NCBI RefSeq assembly: GCF_020382885.2
Contig: NC_058508.1
Location: 2,844,055 to 2,908,054, forward strand
Direction: 5' to 3'
DNA: 64,000 nucleotides
Origin: Scatophagus argus
Taxonomy: Eukaryota > Chordata > Actinopteri > Scatophagidae
The notes under the pieces are model-generated. The model saw only the letters and a list, made by a program, of their open reading frames with translations. It ran no database searches and was not told where the DNA came from. The stretch's first letter is position 1. Every line of letters starts with the position of its first letter. This document shows, piece by piece, positions 1-11,514 of the stretch. The position numbers and the translations under genes were made by a program.

Positions 1-3000
1 AATGGTGAGTGTGTGCCTTTTTTTTCTGTGCATCAGACAGGAGGTTGTTGAGTAAAAGGCCACTGATTGTTTACAGTATGATGGCTGCCGATTTGCAGTG
101 GTGGCTATTTATTATTCATTCACTCATGTCTGAAAGACGTGAAGGAAGCAGGGCTGTAGCCAGAAAGGTCACAGTGCACCATTGTTTAATTATTTGGATT
201 TTTCACATTTTATGTCTTAAATCGACATTTTAGTTTCTGTGAATTTTACTTCCCAACATGTAAATAGTTTCAAAGCCTTCTTAAAATTCTGGACTAGTCT
301 TCTATTAGCCTCATACATAAAAATATGAGAGAATTGATTGATATATATATAAAAAAAAAATACCCGGCATCTTTAAACCTAACAAGACCTGTTCCTTTCC
401 TCATGTGTGTTAAAGTGGGATGCGGATCTGAAGAAATACTGAGAGCAAAGACAATATCTGAACTTTTTTAGACACGTTTCCACTGGTTAAAAAAAAATAT
501 ATAATTATGTTTTAACCATATCCATTATCCATTCAAGACATCATCAACATGCATTTCAACATATTAGGTACTCATCACAAAACAAATTTTAAAAAGCTAA
601 CATACGCATAAATACAGAAATAAATGCATACTGGCTACATTTCAGGATGAAAAATGTGAAATTGCAAAATGTGCTCTTTAAATATTCTAGTTTGGCCAAA
701 CCCACAGATTATTAATTATTTAGCTAAGCAGTCAAAAATAAATACAAAATTCATACATTTTTAATTGAGGAATGTAAAGTCTCCCCAAGGTTGCTAAGAC
801 CCATAAATTCATAAAAAAAAATATAATAAATAAATAGATAATACAGGGGACATAATGTCAGTCAGTGCACCAAATGGAAGCTACAATCCTGCAAGGCATG
901 TCTGTAGATCTAACCCTTCCAGATTTGTGATGGATTTTATTTATTTATTTATTTTTTGTGAAAAGAACAGTTAATTTTTGTGTAAACGTTGTAAAGCGGA
1001 TCTCCTGTCTGGATGACTGAAGCCTTTTCCTGTTTTTACCATGACACATCCCTTTAATAAAGTGCTGTGATTTCTACTGCTGCAGGGGCCTACATTAGAA
1101 ACAGCCTTAGTCAGCCAAGTCTTACAAAAGTTCCATAAAGGAAGCTAATTTAATCATTCGGACTCCTGAATTCTTTTTTCAACTGAAATATGGACTGTAT
1201 TATAATGATATTTTAAATGTTGATAATTCTGAGTGTTTCTTATTTTAAACACATTGGAACTCCATAATTATGTCATGCTATAATTATGTATTTAGCTTGC
1301 CTCCATGACTGTCATATTCCCTCTTTCCCAAATCAAAATTGGCAGCTGTAATACAACTCGACATAAACCAGTCTTCATGTCATAGATAGTTCAGCTGTGA
1401 CACACAGGCGAAGCTGTATGAACAGGTTTATGTTTCATCAGGTACACTGGGTCTCATATGTTGCCCATGAGGCTGTGTTTTATTTTTAAAACATTTTTTT
1501 ATCTATATTACCGTAAACAACATTAAATAAGCAGAATAGTTAGTCAGAATCGAGGCTCGTGCTGACCTTCTCTGTAAAAGACATGGCACAACAAGCAGAA
1601 ATGAGTACAAACTGCAGTTGTGTTAATACCAGCACTCACATATCATCAGAGAGTCACAGCAACAGTCTGATAAAATTCATATCATATTCATACAAGCGGA
1701 CTCCGCATCTCTACTGATTTGTGCTTTTATAGTAGATTTTCCAGCTTCTTCCAGTTTGTGGGAAACATGTTAGCAGTTCTACTGATGTAATATTTCCTGT
1801 GAGAACTTTTTAACTTCTATTTCGGATTTTTAACGAGTTCCACTTCCTGTTCATGCAAGCTGAAAACGCAAGAGATGCAGATGGTTCGGGGCACTTCCTT
1901 TAGACAAAGAGAGGCAGAGACAAAAGACTTTTGTTGTGTTTTAATCGCTGCACGATGAAAAGATCAATATAAAGCTTTATTCGCTAATAATTTGCTAAAG
2001 AAGAAGATAGTTTTCACATGCATTTTTGAATGGTGCTCCTGTTCATCTAAGATTCGCTACCAGATTACAGCATTAGCACTAATAACAGCAGTATCGGTTT
2101 TATTTAGAACATCAAATCTGCTTGGCTGCATCCACAAAGTCTGCATAATAGCTCTGCCTAAAGCATCAGATACCCTTCTGTTATATCAGCAACAGATGCA
2201 CTGATGGGGCTGCAGTAAATAGCCTCTGTTGTCTCCGAATTTTTCTTTATAGACACTACATCAACTAGTTTTCTGTTTTCTGCAGGTTAAATGTTAAAGG
2301 CAGCAACTGAAGAGTGGAGTCAGCACTAAAAATTCATCTTATGCTACGCATTTATGTTACGAAATTGAAATGAGATGTTGAAAGCACTTCGAGTGTATTC
2401 TAGGGTAAGGGTATGAGATCGTACTGCAGTTGGAAATCTCAACGAGGATACGATGAGTCAGCAACAGATCCATGTTCCTCATCCTGACCATCACACTGTT
2501 TCATCGCAAATGCAACACTCCAAGTAGTTATGTTGCATGAGAGGTGACCCAGGGGGCTTCTATGTGGAGCTTTGATCAGGAACACATGGCTGAACTTCCT
2601 TTGCTGCTGCAATAGCCAGCTGCTGTCCGTTTGTTAGGAGCACAGAGGAGACGAGGAAAAGAACAGAGCAAAGGAAAGCTGACTGTGATTCGGTGAGAAA
2701 AAATACAGCAAATAAAGAGAGCAGAGTGGGGCAGGCAGGAGAGAACACAACGAAATAAACATGGAGAGGAAATGTAAGAAGAGAAGAGAGAAAATATTAA
2801 TAAAGGAAGGAGAGCGGACAGCCTTGGTTCCCAGATTGCAGGTCTGCAGGCGCCATGTTGAGACAGCAACATTTCTGCAGCGCCACACTGTCTCCTGTCT
2901 CATCTCAGTCCTGTCTGCCTCCCTGTCTGTCTGCATGTCTCTTTCCTCTCCCCATCTGTCTCTCTCTCCCACCTTTACTTTTTATCACAGGGGTAATTGA

Positions 3001-3955
3001 CCAACTCGTTTATTGGTGGTTGGAGGAAGTGGAGAAGGCAGTTGTACTAGTGGTGTATATTACTGCATAGTGTGGTTTTACGGCTGCCTTATTGCCCCTT
3101 ATTGCCTATTGGTGGTCAACAAAAGACACTCCAAAGGATGGTCTGCGCCTTCTGGAAAGTCTGTCTTCTTTGTCGTCCTTCCTGTCTGTCTCAGTCCCAT
3201 TTGATGGTTAACTTTGTCTTCTTGGAGACTAAACACATGACTTTTTTTTTTTTATCTCTTTTTCACAGAGATCCTGATCTTCATGCACAAAACCATGGCC
3301 TGAAATGATTCAAATTAAATTCTTATATTCAGTCCACCTCAGGCCCTTTCTGCTTTCTCACAAGGTTCACTTTGCTGCTTGATACAAGGCAAGAGGAACA
3401 GCTCAGAAGGTTTTCCAAACTTCTTTTAGCATCGGGGTCACGCAGTTGGATATTCATTAAGCCAAGCAGGAACCTGGTGCTGAAGGGATTTTACTTGTTA
3501 GATATGATTTACTACAGCAGTCTGACCTCCTGCTGCTGGATTCAGTCACATGCACTCTAATTGTTTGATTATAACCAGAGGATGGCTATACTTCCAGTCT
3601 TGCAACTGTCACACTTGTGTTACCATTAAACTGTAATTCAGTTAACATGGATTTGCATTTGTCAATCTTTCAGATGAGGTGGATGTGAGGTGGATGCAAA
3701 ACAGAACGTGTCAATCCGAGCAACAGAGTCAGCCATGAAAAGTTTAAACTGGTAAAAGAATCTGGTGCTACAAGTAATAGAGTTTGTGCTAATATCTTCT
3801 ACTGGACTCCTTCAATTCCCTCCCATGTTCTTGTATCCTGTAGCCTGAAGGCTCCATTCCTAACAGGTATTAAAGGCAGACTGTGGTTTATTGTCAGAAT
3901 TTTCTATTGATTGTTGAGGTCATTTGGACTACCTTCAAGAACAACATACTTACCA
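1..3955. other. Gene-free AT-rich region upstream of mir-196
   Basis: I see no homeobox, no recognisable exon and no RNA gene here. Open frames are short, have ordinary low-complexity composition and no Hox motif. There are short A/T runs, for example near 350, 490 and 940. In HoxC, where the order is clearest, mir-196 lies between group-10 and group-9 genes, so a hoxb10a gene, if this species has one, would be expected on this side of mir-196. None is visible inside the window. Confidence 0.6.
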
Positions 3956-3959
3956 AGTT

Positions 3960-4190
3960 AAAGGAATAGTTCACTCAAAAATAAAAATTCAGTCATTATT
4001 TACTCATCCTCATGCCAATGGATAGTCGAGTGAACTTTCTTAGTCCACAAAACATTTCTAGAGCTTCATAATCAAACATTCTTGAAGTATTCTTGTAAAT
4101 AACAAAAGCAGATGGAGACTTGTTTTGAAAAGTAACGTACAGCACAAGATAAACCTCCTGTAAATCTCCTGAAGATTGGAGATGCCAAAT
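3960..4190. repeat. Dispersed repeat fragment (MITE-like)
   Basis: The stretch starting AAAGGAATAGTTCACTCAAA and continuing through a 'tcattatttactcatcctcatg' segment and a 'tagtccacaaaacatttct' segment matches, from memory, a repeat family scattered in many copies through teleost genomes. It is degraded. The family name is not certain. The following few hundred bases (to about 4470) may hold a second old repeat built on AGTATGC-type words. Confidence 0.55.
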
Positions 4191-5237
4191 TAATTCGAAA
4201 AGATCTTATTTACATCCACATCTTATCTGTACAGACTGTATAGACAACATCTTCAAATAATGCACTTTTTGAATTAACTGTTCCGTCAATTGCTATGATT
4301 ATGATCATCCGACAGTTACTATACTGACAGTATGCTCTGATTTGGCCAAAGTGTAGCATGTAGTATGCAATAGCCAAACAAAAGTAAAATTTGCAGTATG
4401 CCTATCTGCAGTATCGGATGTCATACATATTCCGGAAAAAATCTCCATTTTGTATTTGACCAGTCCATCTCATGTACTTTGTTCCACAATGCAAAGCGTT
4501 GGAAAGGTCACCACAATCAGTCAGGACCGTGACAGAAAGTTTTTTTTTTGTTTTTTTTATGTTATTTCATACTTTAAAAATAAATTTACATATGAGAATT
4601 TTAGAGATGTCAACTGTGTAGAATTGGACAACTGGCAGTTTTGCTAAAGACAGCAAATGAAACCGTGCTCCAACATTTTCAGAGGTGAGTAGCTGAGAAA
4701 GGGGTAGCTATAGCTAGCCAGGCAACCAGTCACGCTCACAGACCACTGCAGCCTTTAAGAATAACAAGAATAATGTTATACTCACAAAGCAACACAAATA
4801 ACTATTTCCAAATGCAGTGACATCATGCAAAGAAGCAGCAGTGAAGCCAGTTCCTTCCAGCCAAAGGACCTTAGTGAAGGTCAGATATTCTTCAGACACT
4901 TTCTAGATTTCTTCATAAAGGACACATTACTTCCTGCATTGCCAATGAGCATCCAATAAGGATGTCATTCCTGACATACTGTGCTGTGATGATAGGGGCG
5001 TCCAGTCAGAAAATGCTCACGTGGATCTTCAGTGACTAATGCTGTATTATGAGAGCTTGTTTTAGTGTCATGTCCTCTATTTTAGATATCATCCCAAAGA
5101 TGTAGTTTTAACACAGCATCTAAATTCTGTTTCAGATCATTTGTACCTACTGTTGTCTCCTGAACCAGAATACTGTCTTTCTGTTCCCTTTGCAGTTTTG
5201 TTCACTCACACAACCACAAGTACAGTCACTGGATTGA

Positions 5238-5320
5238 GTTGTGTGGTGTAGGTAGTTTCAAGTTGTTGGGCTGGATGCTTGAGATCACAGGAACCTGAAA
5301 CTGCCTGAATCACACCAGCC
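5238..5320 (+). ncRNA. mir196: mir-196 precursor hairpin
   Basis: The 5' arm at 5249-5270 begins TAGGTAGTTTCAAG and ends GTTGTTGGG, a miR-196 mature sequence with A at position 13, where miR-196a has T. The 3' arm contains TGAAACTGCCT (5296-5306), which pairs with AGGTAGTTTCA (5250-5260) over 11 base pairs including one G-T wobble. An outer stem pairs GGTGT (5245-5249) with ACACC (5312-5316). The loop is about 20 bases. miR-196 genes sit just upstream of group-9 Hox genes on the same strand, and this one is 13.4 kb upstream of hoxb9a on the + strand. The family represses Hox mRNAs, notably group 8. The star arm and precursor ends are inferred from pairing only. Confidence 0.95.
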
Positions 5321-5724
5321 TCAATTGCACATCTACAAGCCAGCAGACGACAGAGGAGAAAATCAAGCACTCCCAGCTCTAATTAATGCTGCTAAACCGA
5401 CAATCTAATGGATAAAACAAACTGTAGCATTTTCATATTAGTTGCTTTCTCAAAACACATGTGAATCAATAACACATGTTTGAATTTGAAATTGAAAATG
5501 GTAGCATGGTGGTATTTCTGCTGCTGCATCAGCGGCTTCAATAAATATTGTCTTTGTATCAAGCAAGGTGTTTCCAAAACTCTTAGTATTTTTTTCTCTG
5601 GTGTATTCGGATACCCTTTTCAATGGCATTAAAATTCAGTTTTGGAGTTTGTCAGTTATCTAACCAGCTAGCAAGCTAGTTAACTTGCTAACTTTAACTT
5701 TTAGGTTAGTCTTTTAAGTGAATG

Positions 5725-5880
5725 TGATCTTCACTCCAAAATCAAAAATACATAGTTTCCTCTTAACTGTAGTGTTAACCATTTACAAAGGAATGGTGAG
5801 ATAGAGATGTCTTTCAGTGATTCAGTCTACTCAGCTTAAAGTGAGTCATGGCTCTGCTGAGGCTGTCAAACTCTGAGGTG
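5725..5880. repeat. Probable old dispersed repeat
   Basis: The run 'ccaaaatcaaaaatacatagtt' followed by 'cctcttaactgtagtgttaa' and, further on, 'gtgagatagagatgtctttc' resembles, from memory, a degenerate repeat common in spiny-rayed fish genomes. Edges cannot be set by eye. Confidence 0.4.
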
Positions 5881-6410
5881 CAACAAATCTAACAGGAGAT
5901 TAAGAAAGATGTCAATCAACAACAGTCTTAAGTCAAAAAAAAGTGAAAATTTCATGACAAAACTGGACTTACACACACCAGGGTCCATGCATTTTTTGTG
6001 TGAAATAATAAAATTTAATAAAATAAAAATTACTTGCAGCCATTTGTTACAATGAATTGCTTTGTACATTTCTTTTGCATTAGATTTGAGGTTGTGCCCT
6101 TGCGACATCCATATTAAAAATATGTTTACTTTGCTTTAGGTGTTTGTCCTGGATTTATTGTTGTTGTGGGTACATGCTTTTGTTAGACTACATCCACATA
6201 AATGTCTCATTTTGGGTCCTCACAATGTAATATATAGATTTATAATATATATGTTATATATAGATCTGTATTTGCGGGGAATACAATTCATGTGCTTTTC
6301 TCTGAGAGAGAGAAGAGAAGGTTAATATCAGTTTTATGCCTCTGTGTTAAGTACTTAGTTTATGTCAGGGTGTGGTTAATCTTGGGTTGTGGTTGTGCTT
6401 GGTTTAAAGC

Positions 6411-6960
6411 TGGGGTTGGTTAAGTTGGAAAAATGAGCAAGAGTGACTAGGTTTTTAAAGTAACCAACTGAACAAATTCCAGCCCCTCCCTTCAGTCCTC
6501 CCTACAAATCTACTCATCTGAAACACATGAACATGCACTGCCTGACTTCACTGACTGCCCCATCGCCCCAGCTGAAAGATATGTGTGAGTGGTGGGTTGG
6601 CTACATTCAAGTTCTCTTGAGTTTTTTTACTCTAATAAATACATTAAGAAAAACAACTCTGTTTTAACAGTCAGTCTGAAAAGGCTAGCTGGCCCAGCAG
6701 TTACTGTTCACTGTTATGTGTGTGTGCCTCATGCTAACTGACTAGCTGCTGAACATCTATTATTCTGTTGTTGCTCACTGCTTTGTGGGACTTGGCTAGC
6801 TGCTGAACAAGCCTGTTGTCACTCCTGCAGCAACACTCATTCTTCTATTCCAGAATGAATATCAGTCGACTATCTAACGTAAAACCAACCTCAGAGTGGT
6901 TGGGAAAGCGCAGCCCATTGTTTTCATCCAAATGGTATCCAATTACATGATGTCTCATTC
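6411..6960. repeat. Possible repeat-derived segment with an internal duplication
   Basis: A stretch with the repeated word TAGCTGCTGAACA (in the 6744-6760 and 6800-6810 neighbourhoods) and alternating 'ctcactgctttgtggg' type sequence. It reads like an old mobile-element remnant. I cannot name a family, and it has no coding capacity. Confidence 0.3.
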
Positions 6961-7084
6961 ACATGAAAGAAAGCACTTGAAAATATCATAATGAATGTAA
7001 ACAATGGACAATCCAATCACGTCCAAACTTGTCTGTTCAATAATTTCATTCAAGCCAAATGAAATGGCACAATGTGTTGATTAA

Positions 7085-7225
7085 TAAGCCTGAGAGGTTT
7101 TGGTAGTTTTATTTTTTCCACTTTGGACACAACCAAGTTAGTTATTTCCTCCTGCTTCTAATCTTTATGCTAAGCTAGGCTAACCATGTCCTTACTCTAG
7201 CTGTCTAATTTACCTCCTTGAACCT
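7085..7225 (+). repeat. Dispersed repeat fragment (SINE/MITE-like)
   Basis: The words 'ttttggtagtttta', 'ctttggacacaaccaagtta' and 'ctaatctttatgctaagctaggctaac' occur in the order seen in a very common spiny-rayed fish repeat (family recalled, not searched). A smaller piece of the same family appears on the other strand at 22838-22890. Confidence 0.55.
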
Positions 7226-7229
7226 CACT

Positions 7230-8469
7230 GCTGTGCAAGTACGTCCATAATTTTGCAAACAAACTGTCCAAACCCATTGAACTATTTTTTTCAAATATAT
7301 TTTTGGTGTATACATCTCTGAGATGGTGTCAGAGTATCAAGAATATTTGCTTTTGCTACAGTGCAAATACTGTTGGCTTCTTGAGTCTTTGGTTTGGATA
7401 TTTTCAGTAGGAAACTCATACAACTTCAGTGAATAGCTCAGTGTACATGTATGCACATTATGTCAAACTGTCATAGTGGAGCAGGATCATTTTTGCGGTT
7501 TTAACAACCCACCTGATCAGGTGTTTGGCATGCGGTCAGGATTTGTGCTTTTGAGGTAAAGTATTTCTGCAAGACAAATAATTGGCTAATTGAGAAAGAT
7601 AAGAAGTTTGAATACCATATATGCAGGGAAGAAAAATCTTTGCGAGTACACTGTGGACAAGGCCTGAAGCTACTGACTGAATGAGGTGAGTGTAGGGTGA
7701 CACACTTCAGCTTTCATAAATACAAACAACAGCTCACCCTCAGGAAAAAGATTAACGATGCAACGAATCCTTTGCCAAATATACAAACCAAATATACATT
7801 TACGTGCATGTATGTATATGCATGTAAAGACATACATAAAGTAATAATGTACACCAAGATATGCATATAAATAGAAACACAGTATATGCAAGACACATGC
7901 AATGTTCATATCATGCAACTGCTAAATTAGGGCACAGACACCTTTTGCAGATCACTTCAAGCAGTTATGTTTCCCAAAGCAGTGCGCTTATCCTTCTGGC
8001 CTCGGGCAATAGGCAATGGCTTCTGTGAAGTAATAACATTTTTTGAATAAATGCAAATATAGAGAGCTTCAAAGGGAAGCTGCTTAACAGTTAGTGTAGG
8101 CTACTTGGCTTCAGAAACCTTCTTCCAGAATCATTGTATCTTTGGATATTAACATTAAAAATGCATGAGTGTACATTTTACCTTAGATTCAAATTATTAA
8201 AACACATTCAACAAATAAATTCTGATGTATCATTAGATTATGCTTCCCAGAAGTTCTTCCACCACTGGCCTACACACATTAAGAGGACTGGAGCCGAGTG
8301 CTGCAGTTCTCTCACTTGTTAAGCTGCCATTTTACCTGTGTAAACACACTAAATTAAACTGTGTGGAGTACACTGCCTGGCTCAAGCTTACACTTTCTAA
8401 GCTCTCAGGGTTAAGCATGTTTAAAAGGGATTTGTCTCTAAAATAAAAGTTTGGTGAACACAAATATAA
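7230..8469. other. Intergenic, no gene seen
   Basis: No recognisable gene. The part from about 7935 to 8060, with 'gtgcgcttatccttctggcc' and 'aataggcaatggcttctg', is somewhat more GC-balanced than its surroundings and could be conserved non-coding sequence, but nothing in it is diagnostic. Confidence 0.4.
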
Positions 8470-8830
8470 AATGACTGTGTGGGGTCAGGTGGAATTGGCC
8501 ATCCCTCCTCCTCGCGCGCCCTCCGTAGTGCTGTGGTCATAAACTCTGCCCGTATTCATTTTAAAACATAATTTGTTTTATGAAGTTCAGTGTGCTGCCA
8601 TGAAGCTGTAAATCTCTTCTCTCTCTTTCTCTCCTGTGTCAGTGGCGGAGGGTTTCTGTATAATTTGCAGTGCATTTAATAGCACATTAACATTTAGCAG
8701 CCACAGTTCACTGTCTGGCTGCTTTCTGGCGCCAGGACAGCAGCATGTACAAGCTCCGCGTTTTCTCAAAATTACATCAAATGCAGCACATGGATTGTTG
8801 CTGACATACAGACTATAAATGAAGCAGTTC
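8470..8830. promoter_or_regulatory. Candidate conserved non-coding block downstream of mir-196
   Basis: The block is less AT-rich than its flanks and dense in homeodomain-type words: GTCATAAA (8537), TTTTATGAAGTTC (8576), several ATTAA/TTTAAT words and two GCAGC-rich segments. Such clusters of CDX/posterior-HOX-like words (TTTATG, ATAAA) are typical of Hox-cluster enhancers. The call is by eye; no alignment was possible, and an old repeat cannot be excluded. Confidence 0.35.
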
Positions 8831-9216
8831 ATTGTAAAAGCTCATGGAGCATTTTATGGAAATCCGCTAGTGTTTAATCCTTACTTCAATGAACACAGAT
8901 AACTATATTACAAATTAATATGTTGTATTATGTTGTATTCCTGAGTTTGTGCTTCAGTATCATCTTATCATACATCATGATAATGAGGTTTTTACCTTTA
9001 GAAATATGGTAAGCTCAATAGTGTGCTCCCTATGATTTTCAATAGACAGTTTAGTTTTCTGCAAAAAAAAAAAAACAATGAGGTACTGATTTTCACCTTC
9101 AAGTCAGTGGCATTGGCACAAAATGAAAAATGAGTGTAGTTTTTTTTCATACATACTGTAGTTCAAAACTTTATGGGTCTGTGATGGATTTATGGATAGT
9201 AATTGGACCCAAACTT

Positions 9217-9560
9217 AAAGGGATACTCCAGTAATTTTACATGAGAGTCAGGTTGCTCGTCATGTAGAGCCATACTCAGCCTGTTGTGGATGTGGGCAGG
9301 GACAGAACAGAGCTACTGAGAATGAAAGAAACCAGTTTTAGTCAGGGAATACAGTACCAAAATGTTTTTTTTCTGCCAGGTTTGGCTCTCAGCATCCCAC
9401 TGCTGAGCGTTCTGTAAACTCTGCTCAGGCCTCTGGAGGCAGGGATTGACTGATGGCCGATTTCCTTCTCGCTCCTCTTTGACTCCAGACTCTTCTCTGT
9501 TCAGCCAATGTGGATGTGAATGCCATGAAATACTCTTAAAGCTGAGGGTGAGACATCTAA
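9217..9560 (+). repeat. Dispersed repeat copy, MITE or SINE type
   Basis: It begins TTAAAGGGATACTCCAGTAA and includes 'cagcctgttgtggatgtggg' and 'gagctactgagaatgaaag'. From memory this is a repeat with many copies in spiny-rayed fishes. It is unlikely to be regulatory or coding. Confidence 0.55.
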
Positions 9561-10279
9561 CCTAATATTCATTGCTTCTGTTCATCAGTTATTACTTGAT
9601 ACACAGAAAATCTGCCTCTGATATGGATGCTCATCCTTCCCATCATTTAAAAAAAATATATACATTTCTCTTTTTTGTACTGGTACTGTACTGCACTAGC
9701 AGTCATCAGAGCTTTACACATCACACACTGAATACCCCAAATGAAATTTGTTAATAAAAAAAGAATAGCTGCATATGAACTCAAAAGTTTGTATCAACTA
9801 CATTTTTTCAGCAAGGCTTTTGCACCATGTGACAAATGACTTTCATGTAAGCACTTGAGTCCCTCTAGATCACTCAATATACTGATCACAGTATCAGTAT
9901 CACCAAAAACCCACTGATGAAACCCAACTCCAAAATCCTCCTGGGTCACGCCAGTCTGAGTTTGCACAATTAAGGGTTCAGGCAATATCCCCATCACTGT
10001 AAAACATCTGCTTCAAACATAACACCAAAAAAATCTTAGCTACATGTTCGATTCCTATGTGGTGTTGTGTCTTTGGCATAAATAAAGTTAATAGGGAATT
10101 AAATAGTAGTGGAATGTAACATTACTACCGACAATTAAAACTTTGAATTCAGACTTTAAACTGTGCCATTCATTGTCCTTAAAACCTACTACATTCGTTC
10201 TACATAGCTGTTAGCAAGAAACTGTTGCAACAAATAGAATAAATTACATGAACTAGCAGCAGTTGCTACCTTATTCGTC

Positions 10280-10676
10280 ATCAGGGGACTCGAGGGACCA
10301 ACAGAGTCAGGTTAGAAAAACTTCCGGAAGCATAGCTGATCCGCCTTAGCTGGATCAGGCTGTAACCAACTGAGTGTGCAGGACTCAAAGCAGCAAATAA
10401 ATCCAGATCCACAGGAGTCGTGACTGTAACCGACTGAGCCAAGTCAGTGCGCAGGATTCACAGCACCAAACAGATCTGGACCCTCAAGACTAGTGACTGT
10501 AATCAAGGGTCAGTGAAATCTTGGTTACAGTCATAAGTCCCGTGGATCCGGATCTGTTTGGTGCTCCGAGTCCTGCACACTCACTCAGGTCAGTTGGTTA
10601 CATCCTGATCCGACTGAGCCAGATCAGCTATGTTTTCCTGCTATGTCAGGTTGTTCTAACTTTCTGAATCTCCTGA
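10280..10676. mobile_element. Foldback (long inverted-repeat) element
   Basis: The left half (from CATAGCTGATC at 10331) and the right half (ending GATCAGCTATG at 10632) are imperfect reverse complements for well over 100 bases. Paired words include GGATCAGG with CCTGATCC, CTGTAACCAACTGA with CAGTTGGTTACA, and TGCAGGACTC with GAGTCCTGCA. The left arm itself holds two tandem copies of a unit of about 65-75 bases, each starting CTGTAACC. Weaker outer pairing reaches 10280 and 10676. There is no coding capacity, so this is a non-autonomous foldback or MITE-type element. Confidence 0.75.
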
Positions 10677-10699
10677 CTAATATTGCAATAGCATTTTTG

Positions 10700-11455
10700 C
10701 TGATTTCAGAATGTTATTTGGAACACTATTTGAAATAGAATAATGACTGTTAGGATAACAGTCAGCCTTGCTGTATGAGCACCTTACAGGCATATACACA
10801 AAGGCAGAAACTCAAGGCCATCCAACACCATCCTTATCTTACTGAGTGGATGATGGACTACCTCCTTAGGGAACCACCATATGTAAGGATGCAGAATTCC
10901 ATGTCAGATAAGCTTCTGAGCAGCACCGGGGATCCCAGGTAACCATTCCCAAATGTTCCTCTTCATTCTCTATTCCCCAGATTTCCAACAAGACACTGCC
11001 TCATTAAAACAACTGCAGACCAACACAACAACTTACAGTAACACTTCACATATACATGTAAGCATTTATAATACTCACATATGCACTACATGACATAAAC
11101 ACACATAACCAATCATAAATGTTAGTTTTGTTCATGCATCTTTCCTGATAAAAATACAACACTTGCCATCCAAATGTCAAATTCTGCATAAAACCTTAAG
11201 TTTACATATTTTCTGTATAATTTTCTGTATAACTAGATTGCGACTATTCTCATGTTGTGCAAATTCTCCTGTTGTGCAATGAATGTCTTATCTGCTAACA
11301 AGCATCTTGTGTCATTGATAATAATAAACCTAATAGAAGTTATTTATATAACACTTTTAACAGTGGCATAATTAAACTAATAAAATGTTATGAAAGACAT
11401 ACATTAGACCGCTACAAATTACAGATACAGAATCTAAATATTTTTGACTTCTGTA

Positions 11456-11514
<59 letters not shown>

